Below, one piece after another: positions 13,119-27,915 of a DNA stretch of 64,000 nucleotides; position 1 is the stretch's first letter; every line of letters begins with the position of its first letter. Made by a program: the position numbers and the translations under genes. The DNA lies in the NCBI GenBank assembly GCA_944472135.2, contig OX235262.1, positions 85,658,903-85,722,902 on the forward strand. The letters run 5' to 3'. The notes beneath the pieces are model-generated. The model saw only the letters and a program-made list of their open reading frames with translations, made no database searches and was not told where the DNA came from. This DNA is from Trichobilharzia regenti. Lineage: Eukaryota; Platyhelminthes; Trematoda; Strigeidida; Schistosomatidae.

Positions 13119-13717
13119 GCGAATGTTTCGAGTAAAATGAAGTCAGAAAATGTAATAGGATGGTGTCCTTTTGGAGGTGAATTGATTTATAAGCTAAATT
13201 GAGAAGCAGTGAGTATTTGCCCAATGAGACTGACCAATATGCATGCTTAATATACAAGTGATGTTTATTCATCACATCACTTCCATGATGTGGGAACAGA
13301 CAGTTCAGCGAAGAGTCCATTTTCTGCGAATTCATTCACTTAGCTGTACGATCGCATTTATATATAAATTGTGTTTGTGTAAACTGGGTGTGTCAGACAC
13401 GAATAAGAATTAGCTATGGTTGGTTATTGTTTAGTGATGAAAAGGCTCCAGAAATAATATGGTGAATAATCAAATTTTAACTAGGGTTGGGTGGTGGGTG
13501 GTGGGTGAAGACTGGTAAGTATCGATGCGGCTTGGGTCGAGTAACATGAAGGACACTCAGAAGAATAGGATGTTAATGAGAGAGCGTGTGGATAAGTTTC
13601 CAAAATGAATTGTGTAATAGGCAGGAAGAGTAAATGAAGTGTTGGTTAGGAGTAAGATGTTAGTAAAATGTCATAGGAAAATTGACAAATAGTATTAGTC
13701 AGAAAGAAAGTGTTCTT

Positions 13718-13781
13718 CGGTGGTCCAATGGTGGTTCTCTCACCAAACACACATGTGACCTGGGGTTCTACACTCAGCCGA
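13718..13781 (+). mobile_element. tRNA-like SINE C head (unit 2)
   Basis: Same A-box/B-box-like head as at 6073. Confidence 0.5.
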
Positions 13782-14125
13782 TGGACTCCTAAACCTCGGT
13801 AAGCCTACAATAGGGCCAGTAAATAAGGAAGGTTGGGTGTGAGGCTAGCCACCCCATACCGTGAAAGTAAAGCCTCTGCTACTGCAACATCACATATCCT
13901 GTGTTCCACTGGAAAAGTAAAGGAATAATAAAAAATAGTACCAAAGCAGTCGAACATGGAATTATACTCCAGGGTAGAGGGAGGGGATGGAGAAGTTTCT
14001 TCTGTGAACATGAATCAGGGTTCTCCATCCGGATCGCTAAGTTCTCGGAAATGTAATGTACACGGAAGCTAACAGTTTTCGAGAGGCTTCTTCTGACTCT
14101 GTAGATGACTTTGAACGAACTCTCC

Positions 14126-14505
14126 TCACAAATGGAGTGAGTGAGTGAGTGTTGAATATATATGTTGAATTATATCACTCCTTATTGATCCACTGTTACC
14201 TTTCCGTAGCCAAGTGGGATAATGTTCTTTGACTCTGTTAGATAAAACACGGATCGGACGACCTATGTATCTCGCTCCACACGAGGAAGTAATTTCGTAG
14301 ATACACATAGAAGTGGTCAAATCCGATAAATTATCTTTGGAGTTGTTGAAGAACAACGGTCAGCTTGAGAATACCAATCGTAATGTAGCAGGAGAGAATC
14401 TTCTATCCAGAGTGTTAGATATTCTTCTCTTTAGGATGTCGGTCAGAAGGTCGCCTTCCGTAATAAACGGTATTTCCCACACAAATTTGTACATGATTAA
14501 ATAAT
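14126..14505 (-). pseudogene. Penelope-like GIY-YIG relic (unit 2)
   Basis: Same relic as unit 1: the frame keeps the CGARYIG and RVKEH signatures, with the same stop separating it from the upstream linker. There is no reverse transcriptase. It is a passenger in the array, not an independent insertion. Confidence 0.75.
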
Positions 14506-17500
14506 CTGAATAGAGTTATAGAGATTCAAATAGATTTCCTATGAATGCTTTTATCTTAAATGGAGGGATAGGCGTTTTTAGAATAGGGGGAAGCCTATAG
14601 ATATATATATATGGGGAACTCACAGTTTCGTAAGAAGTACTTGGTAAAAGTGTAGTGTATTTCCTTATGTTTGACATTTCTCACCTGGTGTTATATTTAC
14701 CATGAAGAGAATAAGTTGGTCAGTTTGTGCTCACACTAATTCATTTGCATAGTGAGTTTTAGTAAAGTGGGACTATCTGTATGACTTACGCGTAACATTG
14801 TCAATCACTGGTAGGACTAGTAGTCAATGTGTGAAGGGTAAGATGGCGAATATGTCTACTTCTGTGTGTATCTATCTCTCTATCTATTATCTCGCTGACT
14901 GGCTGGCTGGCTGGCTTGCATGACGCTGAGTAAATTTGGCGTTGCAAGCGAGTTCTCCAGAAACGTGTAGCCGAATAGTATTCATTTCTGGTGGGCGAAT
15001 GAAGAGAATATCTTGTACTGACTTATATCTGAACTGAGGTGATTTGGTTGTCTGTGATTTATATTTTTGAAAATCATCTGAAGGGTTAAACTGAATCACC
15101 CAATAAGTCTACATTTCTATGAGTCAACAATAGTCAACTGGATTATGAAGAAAATTGAGTGAAGACAATTTAGAAGATTTGATGTTTCAGTCAATATGAT
15201 GAATGTGATTCCACGGTGTATAGAATATATTTTAGTCTGTAAGTAGCTGTCACTGGTTAACTGATGATGACTGTCTTAGTTTTCTCTGGATGCATTTACC
15301 AGCTAACACTCAAGTTTTAAATGTGATCAAGTCGAGGTTAAATCTATCTGTGATGAGAATTTCTGTGAAATCGATCCATTCTCTACAAATCATGTAATCG
15401 AATGTGAATGTTTCGGTGATCGGAGAATAATCCGAGGTGACTGATTTTTTGAGAGCTGAATGAGAAAATTTTTAATCACTTCAGTCAGTCAAGTGGCGTG
15501 TCAGAAGAACTACTCAGCCATGGAAGTGAATATTGATTGACCCTGTGGGTCACTAGACTTAACAAAGTTGGAAAGCGTCAGCTACTGAATTCAGACACAG
15601 TGCTCGAATTTTAGAATAATTACTTGCAAATATGATGATTTTGTAGTTGATCCTGTAATCTCTGATAACTATTCACTATTGTTGGCTTATTAACTCGAAA
15701 TGGACGCCAGTGACGATATCAACTCTCACCGGTTTACGATGTTTCTCCTCTTTGATGTTAATTGATGGTAGTTGTGGGAAGTGAGTTACTTACATAGATA
15801 GATAGACAGATAGATAGATAGCTTGGACTTATGAGCCGGTTGGCGTGTTTGTGTCAGTAAGAAATAACCTTCATGATTCATATGTGGCCATTTATTCTGA
15901 TAGTGGTGGGTGTCTGTCCTACAAGTGGCTGACACTTTAGTCTGTTCCAGTCTATCTTGATGGTCAGACTGGTCAAAACATTTCCCGAATAATGATGATT
16001 GGTAATGAATGATTTTAATGTAACTGTGGTCTTCAGGGAATGTGAGACAAATGTCAGTTTTCAGTAATTTTCGCTAATTTTGCTTTCTGAAGATTTCAGT
16101 TCAGCAGATACATACATATTGATGAATTAACCTCTGAGAACAACTCAGTGTAGTTCCTGTTGAGCTGGTATGTGATTAACGCACTCCTAATATACAGAAT
16201 GGAAATGTGGCTCATTCACGCAAGCATTCAACTTCTAGACGCTGCACGCTTGTTTAGGATCCTGCTTCACTTTATTCAACCTAGTCACCTGGATATTATC
16301 ATCAGACTTCATACAAGAAGTGTAGCTCACAGCCTCCTTCTATTCACTTCAAGGCTATATTTTAACGGTTTTGACTATTTCTGATTCACAGTGACTGACT
16401 TAATTGAAGACGACTTTTGATAGGTGGGTTCATTTATACCTTGGACTGTTCGGTGATCTGGGTTCTCAGTTCTGTTTTTATTTCTGCTGAAAAGTCAACT
16501 TCATTGACTATTTCTGACACTGAATATGCACAGTGTTATTCGGTCCATATCATAGAACTCACATCATCATCATCATCACTATCAAACATCGAGTCAACTG
16601 GATCTGGTATTTTGAAATCCTAGAGAAAATCCTTCACTCAGGTGGATGTGTTTGGATGTTGTGATGTGTTGTTCTCTAGACTGGATGATTTTATTTCCAT
16701 GCCTTCAATGTGCTTGTTACTCCTTGCATTGGTGAGAGCTTAACAGACATGTGGACATTAGATTGGATTTGGAAATGAGTAATCTGAGTGTCAAATGGCG
16801 ATAAGGTAAAATACCAGTTCAACGAAACGTAGTGAGGAAAAAAGTGTTGGAAACCTCTGGTGATGACTAACTCGATTCATGATTATCAAGGGCTACACTT
16901 ATTTCACTCATGAAGAAGTGATTCCAAATCTCATGTCATTTCAACATTAGTCGTGAGTGAAGATAATGTCTAGTTGGACGGCGGAAGTTTCTTAACCAGT
17001 CAGGTTTGTTTTACTTTTTGTTCAATTTACTCAATGAGCTGAGAAGAAATATACTCATCAGGGAGATAGACAGTATTTCATCATCTGAACAACTTTTACA
17101 GTGGATGTATTCTTCAATTAGATATGCTTTTGCTCCAGTGTCATTGAGTAGTAGTTGTTAGAGAGGAATTGGTGACGAGGAGATATTCTTTTTGTTTCTT
17201 GTATGAACTCAGTTTAGATCATCATAGAGAATGTATATATCAGAGATAAAACATCGTCTCCTACTTGTGAAAGTGTAGGCTCACTCAGTCCACTGGACTG
17301 TGAAGGGATCAAAATCGACTAGGGGCGACTAGTGTCTACACCATTCGAAGTAAACTTGAACGCAATATGAGCCTGAACTTATAAGTCTTATGTTATTCAT
17401 CCACTCTGACGATTTCACTTATATAGGCTTTTCTCATCATGATTCGAATACACATCACAGGGAGTGTTGTTTTACTTTGGAGGGAAATCGCAAGTACACA

Positions 17501-17872
17501 CCTTCAAAACACACAATACACCCCACACATTCCAGCAGTAGGCTATCAAAATGAGACAGGACGGGTTAAAAGAACAACGCTACTGGCTAGTCCTTATTTC
17601 GTTTAACACGCAACCGACTGAGCGAGACTACTGAGTCGTTACCCACCTTAGTGAATTCTTAGCCATGTTTGCTGGCTACACTGAAAACTATCATCCACGT
17701 AACGTACATAAAATGTGGATACCTCAAACAATACTACGGTCGTACACCAGGATCCAGTTAGCCTCACAAACAACAACACTGTATTCCCAGCATAACACCA
17801 CATCCCCAACGACACTCATCTCATAATAGACGTTTTGACAAAAAACAAAAATAGAACAAATCAAATTCTAGT

Positions 17873-17888
17873 GGTCCTAAAAAGGACC
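17873..17888 (-). terminator. Histone 3' stem-loop (unit 3)
   Basis: Unchanged GGTCCT-TTTT-AGGACC hairpin on the minus strand. Confidence 0.92.
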
Positions 17889-17969
17889 GTGATGCGTTCT
17901 CGTGCAGACCACATTCACGTCAGGTCAGGTCACCTCTAACTCACCCGCTCACTCACTCACACCGACAAA

Positions 17970-18284
<315 letters not shown>

Positions 18285-18417
18285 TCACCGGTAGACTCAA
18301 AGACAATTGAAAAACGAAAGAGAAGAGCGATCTGCGAAGACCACACGAGACGACGTGTTGCAGTGTTGATTGTGAAAGTAACCAAACTATTTTTCGAAAA
18401 GACGAGCCACATTTCGA

Positions 18418-18441
18418 CCAATTGGAATGTGCATAAATATT
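18418..18441 (-). promoter_or_regulatory. H4: CCAAT / AT-box region upstream of H4 (unit 3)
   Basis: CCAATTGG at 18418-18425 plus the AT stretch; same as unit 1. Confidence 0.45.
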
Positions 18442-19030
18442 GTCTGGGTTAGGTTGGAGTGGAAGAATGGCAGATGAGAGAGGATGAATCAAGGTCACAG
18501 ATTGTAGGTCAGAGTTGTGCGTTTGTGGGTGAGTTTAATGAGCGAGTGTGTGTGTGTGTGTGTTTGTATGCATGCATAGGCGTATGTGTATTGATTTTCC
18601 TGCCTATTGGAAATGATATGCACGGACCATCTGTTAGGCTTTTTGTATTCTTTTGTCTGTTTTAATATATGGTGAAAATATATGAATTAACGCTGTGGCT
18701 TTGTCCGTGCAAGTTGTTGGCTCATCATGCACGGCTGGGACATGCAGGCCACCAGACCTTGTAGAGTTCAGATAATAACTAAGACACATACGAGTGTCAG
18801 TATGTTGATTAGTTAGACCTGAGGAGAATGACAGATGAAAAATTGATTTTTGTGGAATCAGTATAGTTTAGGTGGAGATTGCCATCTGTAGTTGATATAA
18901 GAATAGAACCTAGGGATTTATTTATCAAAATAAATTTCCTGCATAGTGAAGTCATCTGTAATTTCCAAGTATTGTCTTCGTGTGGATTTGATTTGATTGG
19001 TTATAGAAATTCATTGTACATGCCTACATA

Positions 19031-19128
19031 CATCGGTTAGAGAATCATTGGAAAATCACTTGGGAGTACTGGAGAGCCATTTCATCCGAGTTTGTGACTC
19101 TTCAGTAGTAGGAGCTCGCCTTGTAACC
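19031..19128. mobile_element. Hammerhead-SINE A fragments, inverted (unit 3)
   Basis: Same inverted fragment pair as 3731-3828. Confidence 0.75.
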
Positions 19129-19880
19129 GTGGTGACAGAAGTCGATCAGGTGTTCAAGAATACAGCTTCTCACACACTCCCTTTCTCCCTCATAAAACCA
19201 TGCTGGAATATGTTCTCGTATCCATGTGGGAAGCGTCCTCTGGCTACGGTCGATGTACCTTGCAATTTCTCAATTTCGCCAAACTACAACACAGAAATGA
19301 TAGCCAGGAATTCTGAAAATGACCAACATCAACCAGTCGAAATTCAAATGTTATTTTTTTTAAACAGTCACAAAACCGTTGGAGAATACTTAGAAAAATA
19401 ATGGAGAAATGATTTTATTCTGGAAAATCTCTTGTTTGTTGTAGGAATGTTTCCCACTTTCTCGGAGGATAGATAGTCCATTGGGAAATCACACCATAGG
19501 CGATACGTGTGTTCATCCAGGTGACTGAAGATCATGGTACCTTGAGATCCGTTGATATTCCCGACTCTGTTCTTTAAACTTTCGCAGAACTCTTCTGAAT
19601 ATTTTCTGTATGGATGCCTGTAATTGTATTAACGAAATCGGAGGAGTGGTTAACACGGTGGTGAATATAACGCAAAGATGACAGTCGGTTATATTTCCTC
19701 CATTCGTCCGTATGTATTGTTGTTCGTAGTATCACAAGTTAGTTTCCCGTCAGTTGTAGACTTTAGAGACTGAAGGAATATTTGTGAAAGAGAAGTTGAC
19801 AAGACTCGAGTTGCATTGCATCTCCTTCTTCTTCTTCTTCGTACACATAATCTAAACTCCTTGCTTGTAGTAATTATTTG

Positions 19881-20000
19881 GTGGATGGTGACTAGCAATG
19901 GAATCCAGGATGGGCATTTCCTCCTATTTGGTACTCGTCAACTGGTTGTACCAGCATTTCTCACAGAGTGATGATGTTCCCACCGATTAAATACTAACTA
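19881..20000 (-). mobile_element. Sm-alpha-like hammerhead remnant (unit 3)
   Basis: Same decayed ribozyme as 4581-4700. It shares the TCACAGAG variant with unit 2. Confidence 0.7.
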
Positions 20001-20265
20001 AATGGCGAGACATGTTCGAAGCATCTGCACAAGAAGACGACATGTCAACCTGAGATCGAGCACATCGGTCAAATCAATCGACGGGAAAATCTCAAATTCA
20101 ATTGAATCTTTGCTTGTAGCTTAAGTGAAACTAGTGGCTGTAATACAGCGGTAATTTATGATAACTCAACGGATATATTGTACATACTGAAATAAAGTAT
20201 GGAAACCAAGTAAGGTGACTCACAGTAACTAATGCTCTGTTTGTTCACAGTCTATATTATTATTA

Positions 20266-20448
20266 TTTTTGATTAGAGCTTGATTCCACATCGTATTTAT
20301 TGCTACAAGTATAGAATTTTCAGTGTGTGATATCGGTAGCCCAAATTTCGATGGCCGACCATAGATATCAGGTGAGCGTCGGCAGGGGATTGGACCCCGG
20401 TCCATGTGCATGGTTGGCGAGAGTCCTAACCACTGTTCCACCGAAGCA
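20266..20448 (-). mobile_element. tRNA-like SINE B (unit 3)
   Basis: Same SINE B copy as 4966-5148. Confidence 0.75.
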
Positions 20449-20720
20449 TACTATTCGGTTTGTAATCATCATTAAGCGAAAGTGCATTTGATTTAGTTCT
20501 ATACATTTTCCGGGGTAAAGCGATTCTGTAAGGGAGCTGATAGTTCGTGAGCACCATAAAGGGAGAAATAATTAGTATCACCTAAAGTGGAAAACAGTCC
20601 TGTGAATGGGTGGAAATCATCAGTGGAAATCATAATTATTATGTTGATGAGCAAAATTTAATATTGATGTGAATCTGAGACGCGTTTGGCGAAATACATG
20701 AGATCTTAGTACATCTGTGT

Positions 20721-20782
20721 GACTGACTGACTCATGACTGACTGATGATGACTTGACTGACTGACTGACTGACTGACTGACT
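20721..20782. repeat. GACT microsatellite (unit 3)
   Basis: Longer run, with a CTCATGACTG and GATGATGACTTGA interruption not seen in the other units. Confidence 0.9.
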
Positions 20783-21383
20783 GGCGAATGTTTCGAGTAA
20801 AATGAAGTCAGAAAATGTAATAGGATGGTGTCCTTTTGGAGGTGAATTGATTTATAAGCTAAATTGAGAAGCAGTGAGTATTTGCCCAATGAGACTGACC
20901 AATATGCATGCTTAATATACAAGTGATGTTTATTCATCACATCACTTCCATGATGTGGGAACAGACAGTTCAGCGAAGAGTCCATTTTCTGCGAATTCAT
21001 TCACTTAGCTGTACGATCGCATTTATATATAAATTGTGTTTGTGTAAACTGGGTGTGTCAGACACGAATAAGAATTAGCTATGGTTGGTTATTGTTTACG
21101 TGATGAAAAGGCTCCAGAAATAATATGGTGAATAATCAAATTTTAACTAGGGGTGGGTGGTGGGTGGTGGGTGAAGACTGGTAAGTATCGATGCGGCTTG
21201 GGTCGAGTAACATGAAGGACACTCAGAAGAATAGGATGTTAATGAGAGAGCGTGTGGATAAGTTTCCAAAATGAATTGTGTAATAGGCAGGAAGAGTAAA
21301 TGAAGTGTTGGTTAGGAGTAAGATGTTAGTAAAATGTCATAGGAAAATTGACAAATAGTATTAGTCAGAAAGAAAGTGTTCTT

Positions 21384-21447
21384 CGGTGGTCCAATGGTGG
21401 TTCTCTCACCAAACACACATGTGACCTGGGGTTCTACACTCAGCCGA
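21384..21447 (+). mobile_element. tRNA-like SINE C head (unit 3)
   Basis: Same head as 6073-6136. Confidence 0.5.
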
Positions 21448-21791
21448 TGGACTCCTAAACCTCGGTAAGCCTACAATAGGGCCAGTAAATAAGGAAGGTT
21501 GGGTGTGAGGCTAGCCACCCCATACCGTGAAAGTAAAGCCTCTGCTACTGCAACATCACATATCCTGTGTTCCACTGGAAAAGTAAAGGAATAATAAAAA
21601 ATAGTACCAAAGCAGTCGAACATGGAATTATACTCCAGGGTAGAGGGAGGGGATGGAGAAGTTTCTTCTGTGAACATGAATCAGGGTTCTCCATCCGGAT
21701 CGCTAAGTTCTCGGAAATGTAATGTACACGGAAGCTAACAGTTTTCGAGAGGCTTCTTCTGACTCTGTAGATGACTTTGAACGAACTCTCC

Positions 21792-22171
21792 TCACAAATG
21801 GAGTGAGTGAGTGAGTGTTGAATATATATGTTGAATTATATCACTCCTTATTGATCCACTGTTACCTTTCCGTAGCCAAGTGGGATAATGTTCTTTGACT
21901 CTGTTAGATAAAACACGGATCGGACGACCTATGTATCTCGCTCCACACGAGGAAGTAATTTCGTAGATACACATAGAAGTGGTCAAATCCGATAAATTAT
22001 CTTTGGAGTTGTTGAAGAACAACGGTCAGCTTGAGAATACCAATCGTAATGTAGCAGGAGAGAATCTTCTATCCAGAGTGTTAGATATTCTTCTCTTTAG
22101 GATGTCGGTCAGAAGGTCGCCTTCCGTAATAAACGGTATTTCCCACACAAATTTGTACATGATTAAATAAT
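21792..22171 (-). pseudogene. Penelope-like GIY-YIG relic (unit 3)
   Basis: Same relic as in units 1 and 2, with the CGARYIG motif and the same inactivating stop upstream. Confidence 0.75.
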
Positions 22172-25100
22172 CTGAATAGAGTTATAGAGATTCAAATAGA
22201 TTTCCTATGAATGCTTTTATCTTAAATGGAGGGATAGGCGTTTTTAGAATAGGGGGAAGCCTATAGATATATATATATGGGGAACTCACAGTTTCGTAAG
22301 AAGTACTTGGTAAAAGTGTAGTGTATTTCCTTATGTTTGACATTTCTCACCTGGTGTTATATTTACCATGAAGAGAATAAGTTGGTCAGTTTGTGCTCAC
22401 ACTAATTCATTTGCATAGTGAGTTTTAGTGAAGTGGGACTATCTGTATGACTTACGCGTAACATTGTCAATCACTGGTAGGACTAGTAGTCAATGTGTGA
22501 AGGGTAAGATGGCGAATATGTCTACTTCTGTGTGTATCTATCTCTCTATCTATTATCTCGCTGACTGGCTGGCTGGCTGGCTGGCTTGCATGACGCTGAG
22601 TAAATTTGGCGTTGCAAGCGAGTTCTCCAGAAACGTGTAGCCGAATAGTATTCATTTCTGGTGGGCGAATGAAGAGAATATCTTGTACTGACTTATATCT
22701 GAACTGAGGTGATTTGGTTGTCTGTGATTTATATTTTTGAAAATCATCTGAAGGGTTAAACTGAATCACCCAATAAGTCTACATTTCTATGAGTCAACAA
22801 TAGTCAACTGGATTATGAAGAAAATTGAGTGAAGACAATTTAGAAGATTTGATGTTTCAGTCAATATGATGAATGTGATTCCACGGTGTATAGAATATAT
22901 TTTAGTCTGTAAGTAGCTGTCACTGGTTAACTGATGATGACTGTCTTAGTTTTCTCTGGATGCATTTACCAGCTAACACTCAAGTTTTAAATGTGATCAA
23001 GTCGAGGTTAAATCTATCTGTGATGAGAATTTCTGTGAAATCGATCCATTCTCTACAAATCATGTAATCGAATGTGAATGTTTCGGTGATCGGAGAATAA
23101 TCCGAGGTGACTGATTTTTTGAGAGCTGAATGAGAAAATTTTTAATCACTTCAGTCAGTCAAGTGGCGTGTCAGAAGAACTACTCAGCCATGGAAGTGAA
23201 TATTGATTGACCCTGTGGGTCACTAGACTTAACAAAGTTGGAAAGCGTCAGCTACTGAATTCAGACACAGTGCTCGAATTTTAGAATAATTACTTGCAAA
23301 TATGATGATTTTGTAGTTGATCCTGTAATCTCTGATAACTATTCACTATTGTTGGCTTATTAACTCGAAATGGACGCCAGTGACGATATCAACTCTCACC
23401 GGTTTACGATGTTTCTCCTCTTTGATGTTAATTGATGGTAGTTGTGGGAAGTGAGTTACTTACATAGATAGATAGACAGATAGATAGATAGCTTGGACTT
23501 ATGAGCCGGTTGGCGTGTTTGTGTCAGTAAGAAATAACCTTCATGATTCATATGTGGCCATTTATTCTGATAGTGGTGGGTGTCTGTCCTACAAGTGGCT
23601 GACACTTTAGTCTGTTCCAGTCTATCTTGATGGTCAGACTGGTCAAAACATTTCCCGAATAATGATGATTGGTAATGAATGATTTTAATGTAACTGTGGT
23701 CTTCAGGGAATGTGAGACAAATGTCAGTTTTCAGTAATTTTCGCTAATTTTGCTTTCTGAAGATTTCAGTTCAGCAGATACATACATATTGATGAATTAA
23801 CCTCTGAGAACAACTCAGTGTAGTTCCTGTTGAGCTGGTATGTGATTAACGCACTCCTAATATACAGAATGGAAATGTGGCTCATTCACGCAAGCATTCA
23901 ACTTCTAGACGCTGCACGCTTGTTTAGGATCCTGCTTCACTTTATTCAACCTAGTCACCTGGATATTATCATCAGACTTCATACAAGAAGTGTAGCTCAC
24001 AGCCTCCTTCTATTCACTTCAAGGCTATATTTTAACGGTTTTGACTATTTCTGATTCACAGTGACTGACTTAATTGAAGACGACTTTTGATAGGTGGGTT
24101 CATTTATACCTTGGACTGTTCGGTGATCTGGGTTCTCAGTTCTGTTTTTATTTCTGCTGAAAAGTCAACTTCATTGACTATTTCTGACACTGAATATGCA
24201 CAGTGTTATTCGGTCCATATCATAGAACTCACATCATCATCATCATCACTATCAAACATCGAGTCAACTGGATCTGGTATTTTGAAATCCTAGAGAAAAT
24301 CCTTCACTCAGGTGGATGTGTTTGGATGTTGTGATGTGTTGTTCTCTAGACTGGATGATTTTATTTCCATGCCTTCAATGTGCTTGTTACTCCTTGCATT
24401 GGTGAGAGCTTAACAGACATGTGGACATTAGATTGGATTTGGAAATGAGTAATCTGAGTGTCAAATGGCGATAAGGTAAAATACCAGTTCAACGAAACGT
24501 TGAAATACCCGGAAGTAGTAGTGAGGAAAAAAGTGTTGGAAACCTCTGGTGATGACTAACTCGATTCATGATTATCAAGGGCTACACTTATTTCACTCAT
24601 GAAGAAGTGATTCCAAACCTCATGTCATTTCAACATTAGTCGTGAGTGAAGATAATGTCTAGTTGGACGGCGGAAGTTTCTTAACCAGTCAGGTTTGTTT
24701 TACTTTTTGTTCAATTTACTCAATGAGCTGAGAAGAAATATACTCATCAGGGAGATAGACAGTATTTCATCATCTGAACAACTTTTACAGTGGATGTATT
24801 CTTCAATTAGATATGCTTTTGCTCCAGTGTCATTGAGTAGTAGTTGTTAGAGAGGAATTGGTGACGAGGAGATATTCTTTTTGTTTCTTGTATGAACTCA
24901 GTTTAGATCATCATAGAGAATGTATATATCAGAGATAAAACATCGTCTCCTACTTGTGAAAGTGTAGGCTCACTCAGTCCACTGGACTGTGAAGGGATCA
25001 AAATCGACTAGGGGCGACTAGTGTCTACACCATTCGAAGTAAACTTGAACGCAATATGAGCCTGAACTTATAAGTCTTATGTTATTCATCCACTCTGACG

Positions 25101-25561
25101 ATTTCACTTATATAGGCTTTTCTCATCATGATTCGAATACACATCACAGGGAGTGTTGTTTTACTTTGGAGGGAAATCGCAAGTACACACCTTCAAAACA
25201 CACAATACACCCCACACATTCCAGCAGTAGGCTATCAAAATGAGACAGGACGGGTTAAAAGAACAACGCTACTGGCTAGTCCTTATTTCGTTTAACACGC
25301 AACCGACTGAGCGAGACTACTGAGTCGTTACCCACCTTAGTGAATTCTTAGCCATGTTTGCTGGCTACACTGAAAACTATCATCCACGTAACGTACATAA
25401 AATGTGGATACCTCAAACAATACTACGGTCGTACACCAGGATCCAGTTAGCCTCACAAACAACAACACTGTATTCCCAGCATAACACCACATCCCCAACG
25501 ACACTCATCTCATAATAGACGTTTTGACAAAAAACAAAAATAGAACAAATCAAATTCTAGT

Positions 25562-25577
25562 GGTCCTAAAAAGGACC
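25562..25577 (-). terminator. Histone 3' stem-loop (unit 4)
   Basis: Unchanged 6-bp stem and TTTT loop, 82 bases past the H4 stop. Confidence 0.92.
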
Positions 25578-25658
25578 GTGATGCGTTCTCGTGCAGACCA
25601 CATTCACGTCAGGTCAGGTCACCTCTAACTCACCCGCTCACTCACTCACACCGACAAA

Positions 25659-25973
<315 letters not shown>

Positions 25974-26106
25974 TCACCGGTAGACTCAAAGACAATTGAA
26001 AAACGAAAGAGAAGAGCGATCTGCGAAGACCACACGAGACGACGTGTTGCAGTGTTGATTGTGAAAGTAACCAAACTATTTTTCGAAAAGACGAGCCACA
26101 TTTCGA

Positions 26107-26130
26107 CCAATTGGAATGTGCATAAATATT
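26107..26130 (-). promoter_or_regulatory. H4: CCAAT / AT-box region upstream of H4 (unit 4)
   Basis: CCAATTGG at 26107-26114 and the AT stretch; the LTR element inserted about 1.25 kb farther upstream. Confidence 0.45.
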
Positions 26131-26719
26131 GTCTGGGTTAGGTTGGAGTGGAAGAATGGCAGATGAGAGAGGATGAATCAAGGTCACAGATTGTAGGTCA
26201 GAGTTGTGCGTTTGTGGGTGAGTTTAATGAGCGAGTGTGTGTGTGTGTGTGTTTGTATGCATGCATAGGCGTATGTGTATTGATTTTCCTGCCTATTGGA
26301 AATGATATGCACGGACCATCTGTTAGGCTTTTTGTATTCTTTTGTCTGTTTTAATATATGGTGAAAATATATGAATTAACGCTGTGGCTTTGTCCGTGCA
26401 AGTTGTTGGCTCATCATGCACGGCTGGGACATGCAGGCCACCAGACCTTGTAGAGTTCAGATAATAACTAAGACACATACGAGTGTCAGTATGTTGATTA
26501 GTTAGACCTGAGGAGAATGACAGATGAAAAATTGATTTTTGTGGAATCAGTATAGTTTAGGTGGAGATTGCCATCTGTAGTTGATATAAGAATAGAACCT
26601 AGGGATTTATTTATCAAAATAAATTTCCTGCATAGTGAAGTCATCTGTAATTTCCAAGTATTGTCTTCGTGTGGATTTGATTTGATTGGTTATAGAAATT
26701 CATTGTACATGCCTACATA

Positions 26720-26817
26720 CATCGGTTAGAGAATCATTGGAAAATCACTTGGGAGTACTGGAGAGCCATTTCATCCGAGTTTGTGACTCTTCAGTAGTAG
26801 GAGCTCGCCTTGTAACC
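26720..26817. mobile_element. Hammerhead-SINE A fragments, inverted (unit 4)
   Basis: Same inverted fragment pair as 3731-3828. Confidence 0.75.
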
Positions 26818-27386
26818 GTGGTGACAGAAGTCGATCAGGTGTTCAAGAATACAGCTTCTCACACACTCCCTTTCTCCCTCATAAAACCATGCTGGAATAT
26901 GTTCTCGTATCCATGTGGGAAGCGTCCTCTGGCTACGGTCGATGTACCTTGCAATTTCTCAATTTGGCCAAACTACAACACAGAAATGATAGCCAGGAAT
27001 TCTGAAAATGACCAACATCAACCAGTCGAAATTCAAATGTTATTTTTTTTAAACAGTCACAAAACCGTTGGAGAATACTTAGAAAAATAATGGAGAAATG
27101 ATTTTATTCTGGAAAATCTCTTGTTTGTTGTAGGAATGTTTCCCACTTTCTCGGAGGATAGATAGTCCATTGGGAAATCACACCATAGGCGATACGTGTG
27201 TTCATCCAGGTGACTGAAGATCATGGTACCTTGAGATCCGTTGATATTCCCGACTCTGTTCTTTAAACTTTCGCAGAACTCTTCTGAATATTTTCTGTAT
27301 GGATGCCTGTAATTGTATTAACGAAATCGGAGGAGTGGTTAACACGGTGGTGAATATAACGCAAAGATGACAGTCGGTTATATTTC

Positions 27387-27915
27387 TGTTATGTACTCGT
27401 CGCTAAATTATTGTTATGGACTGGTCGAGAAACTAATAGTCCTGACGCGAGAAGGCGGAAATCAGAAGACCACTAGGTTTGCGATGATACTTCTATTGTC
27501 CAAACACAAGGAGACGAAAATAAATGGTCTCACACCAAAGTGGTAAGTAAGTAAAGTAGTTGTAAAGTAAAGTAGTTCACACAAATTGTGAATGCGAATA
27601 TATATAAATAATTCAGACAAGCGTGGGAAAAATCATTAGACAGTCTTAACATGAATGGCTAATTATAATGGAGTGTCGATCCAATTATACATAGCGAATA
27701 TAGCAGACATGCCAACAAACATATATGGATATATGTCACCAAGCAACGGACTGTCAACAAACACTCATATTATATATAATATAATATAAGGAGAATACAC
27801 ATTATTAAAGGAGACAAGTCCATACAAGTGAAGTGGTCACAGACTAACCGAGCAAACAGAAAGAGAGACCAACATGCACACACACACATAAATATATATA
27901 TGTGGATACATATCA
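27387..27915 (-). repeat. 3' LTR of the unit 4 element
   Basis: Left copy on the plus strand, the 3' LTR in element sense. It matches 29507-30035 over its whole length except one base at 27912. Its first three bases in element sense (TGA) serve as the stop codon of the protease frame. Confidence 0.95.
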
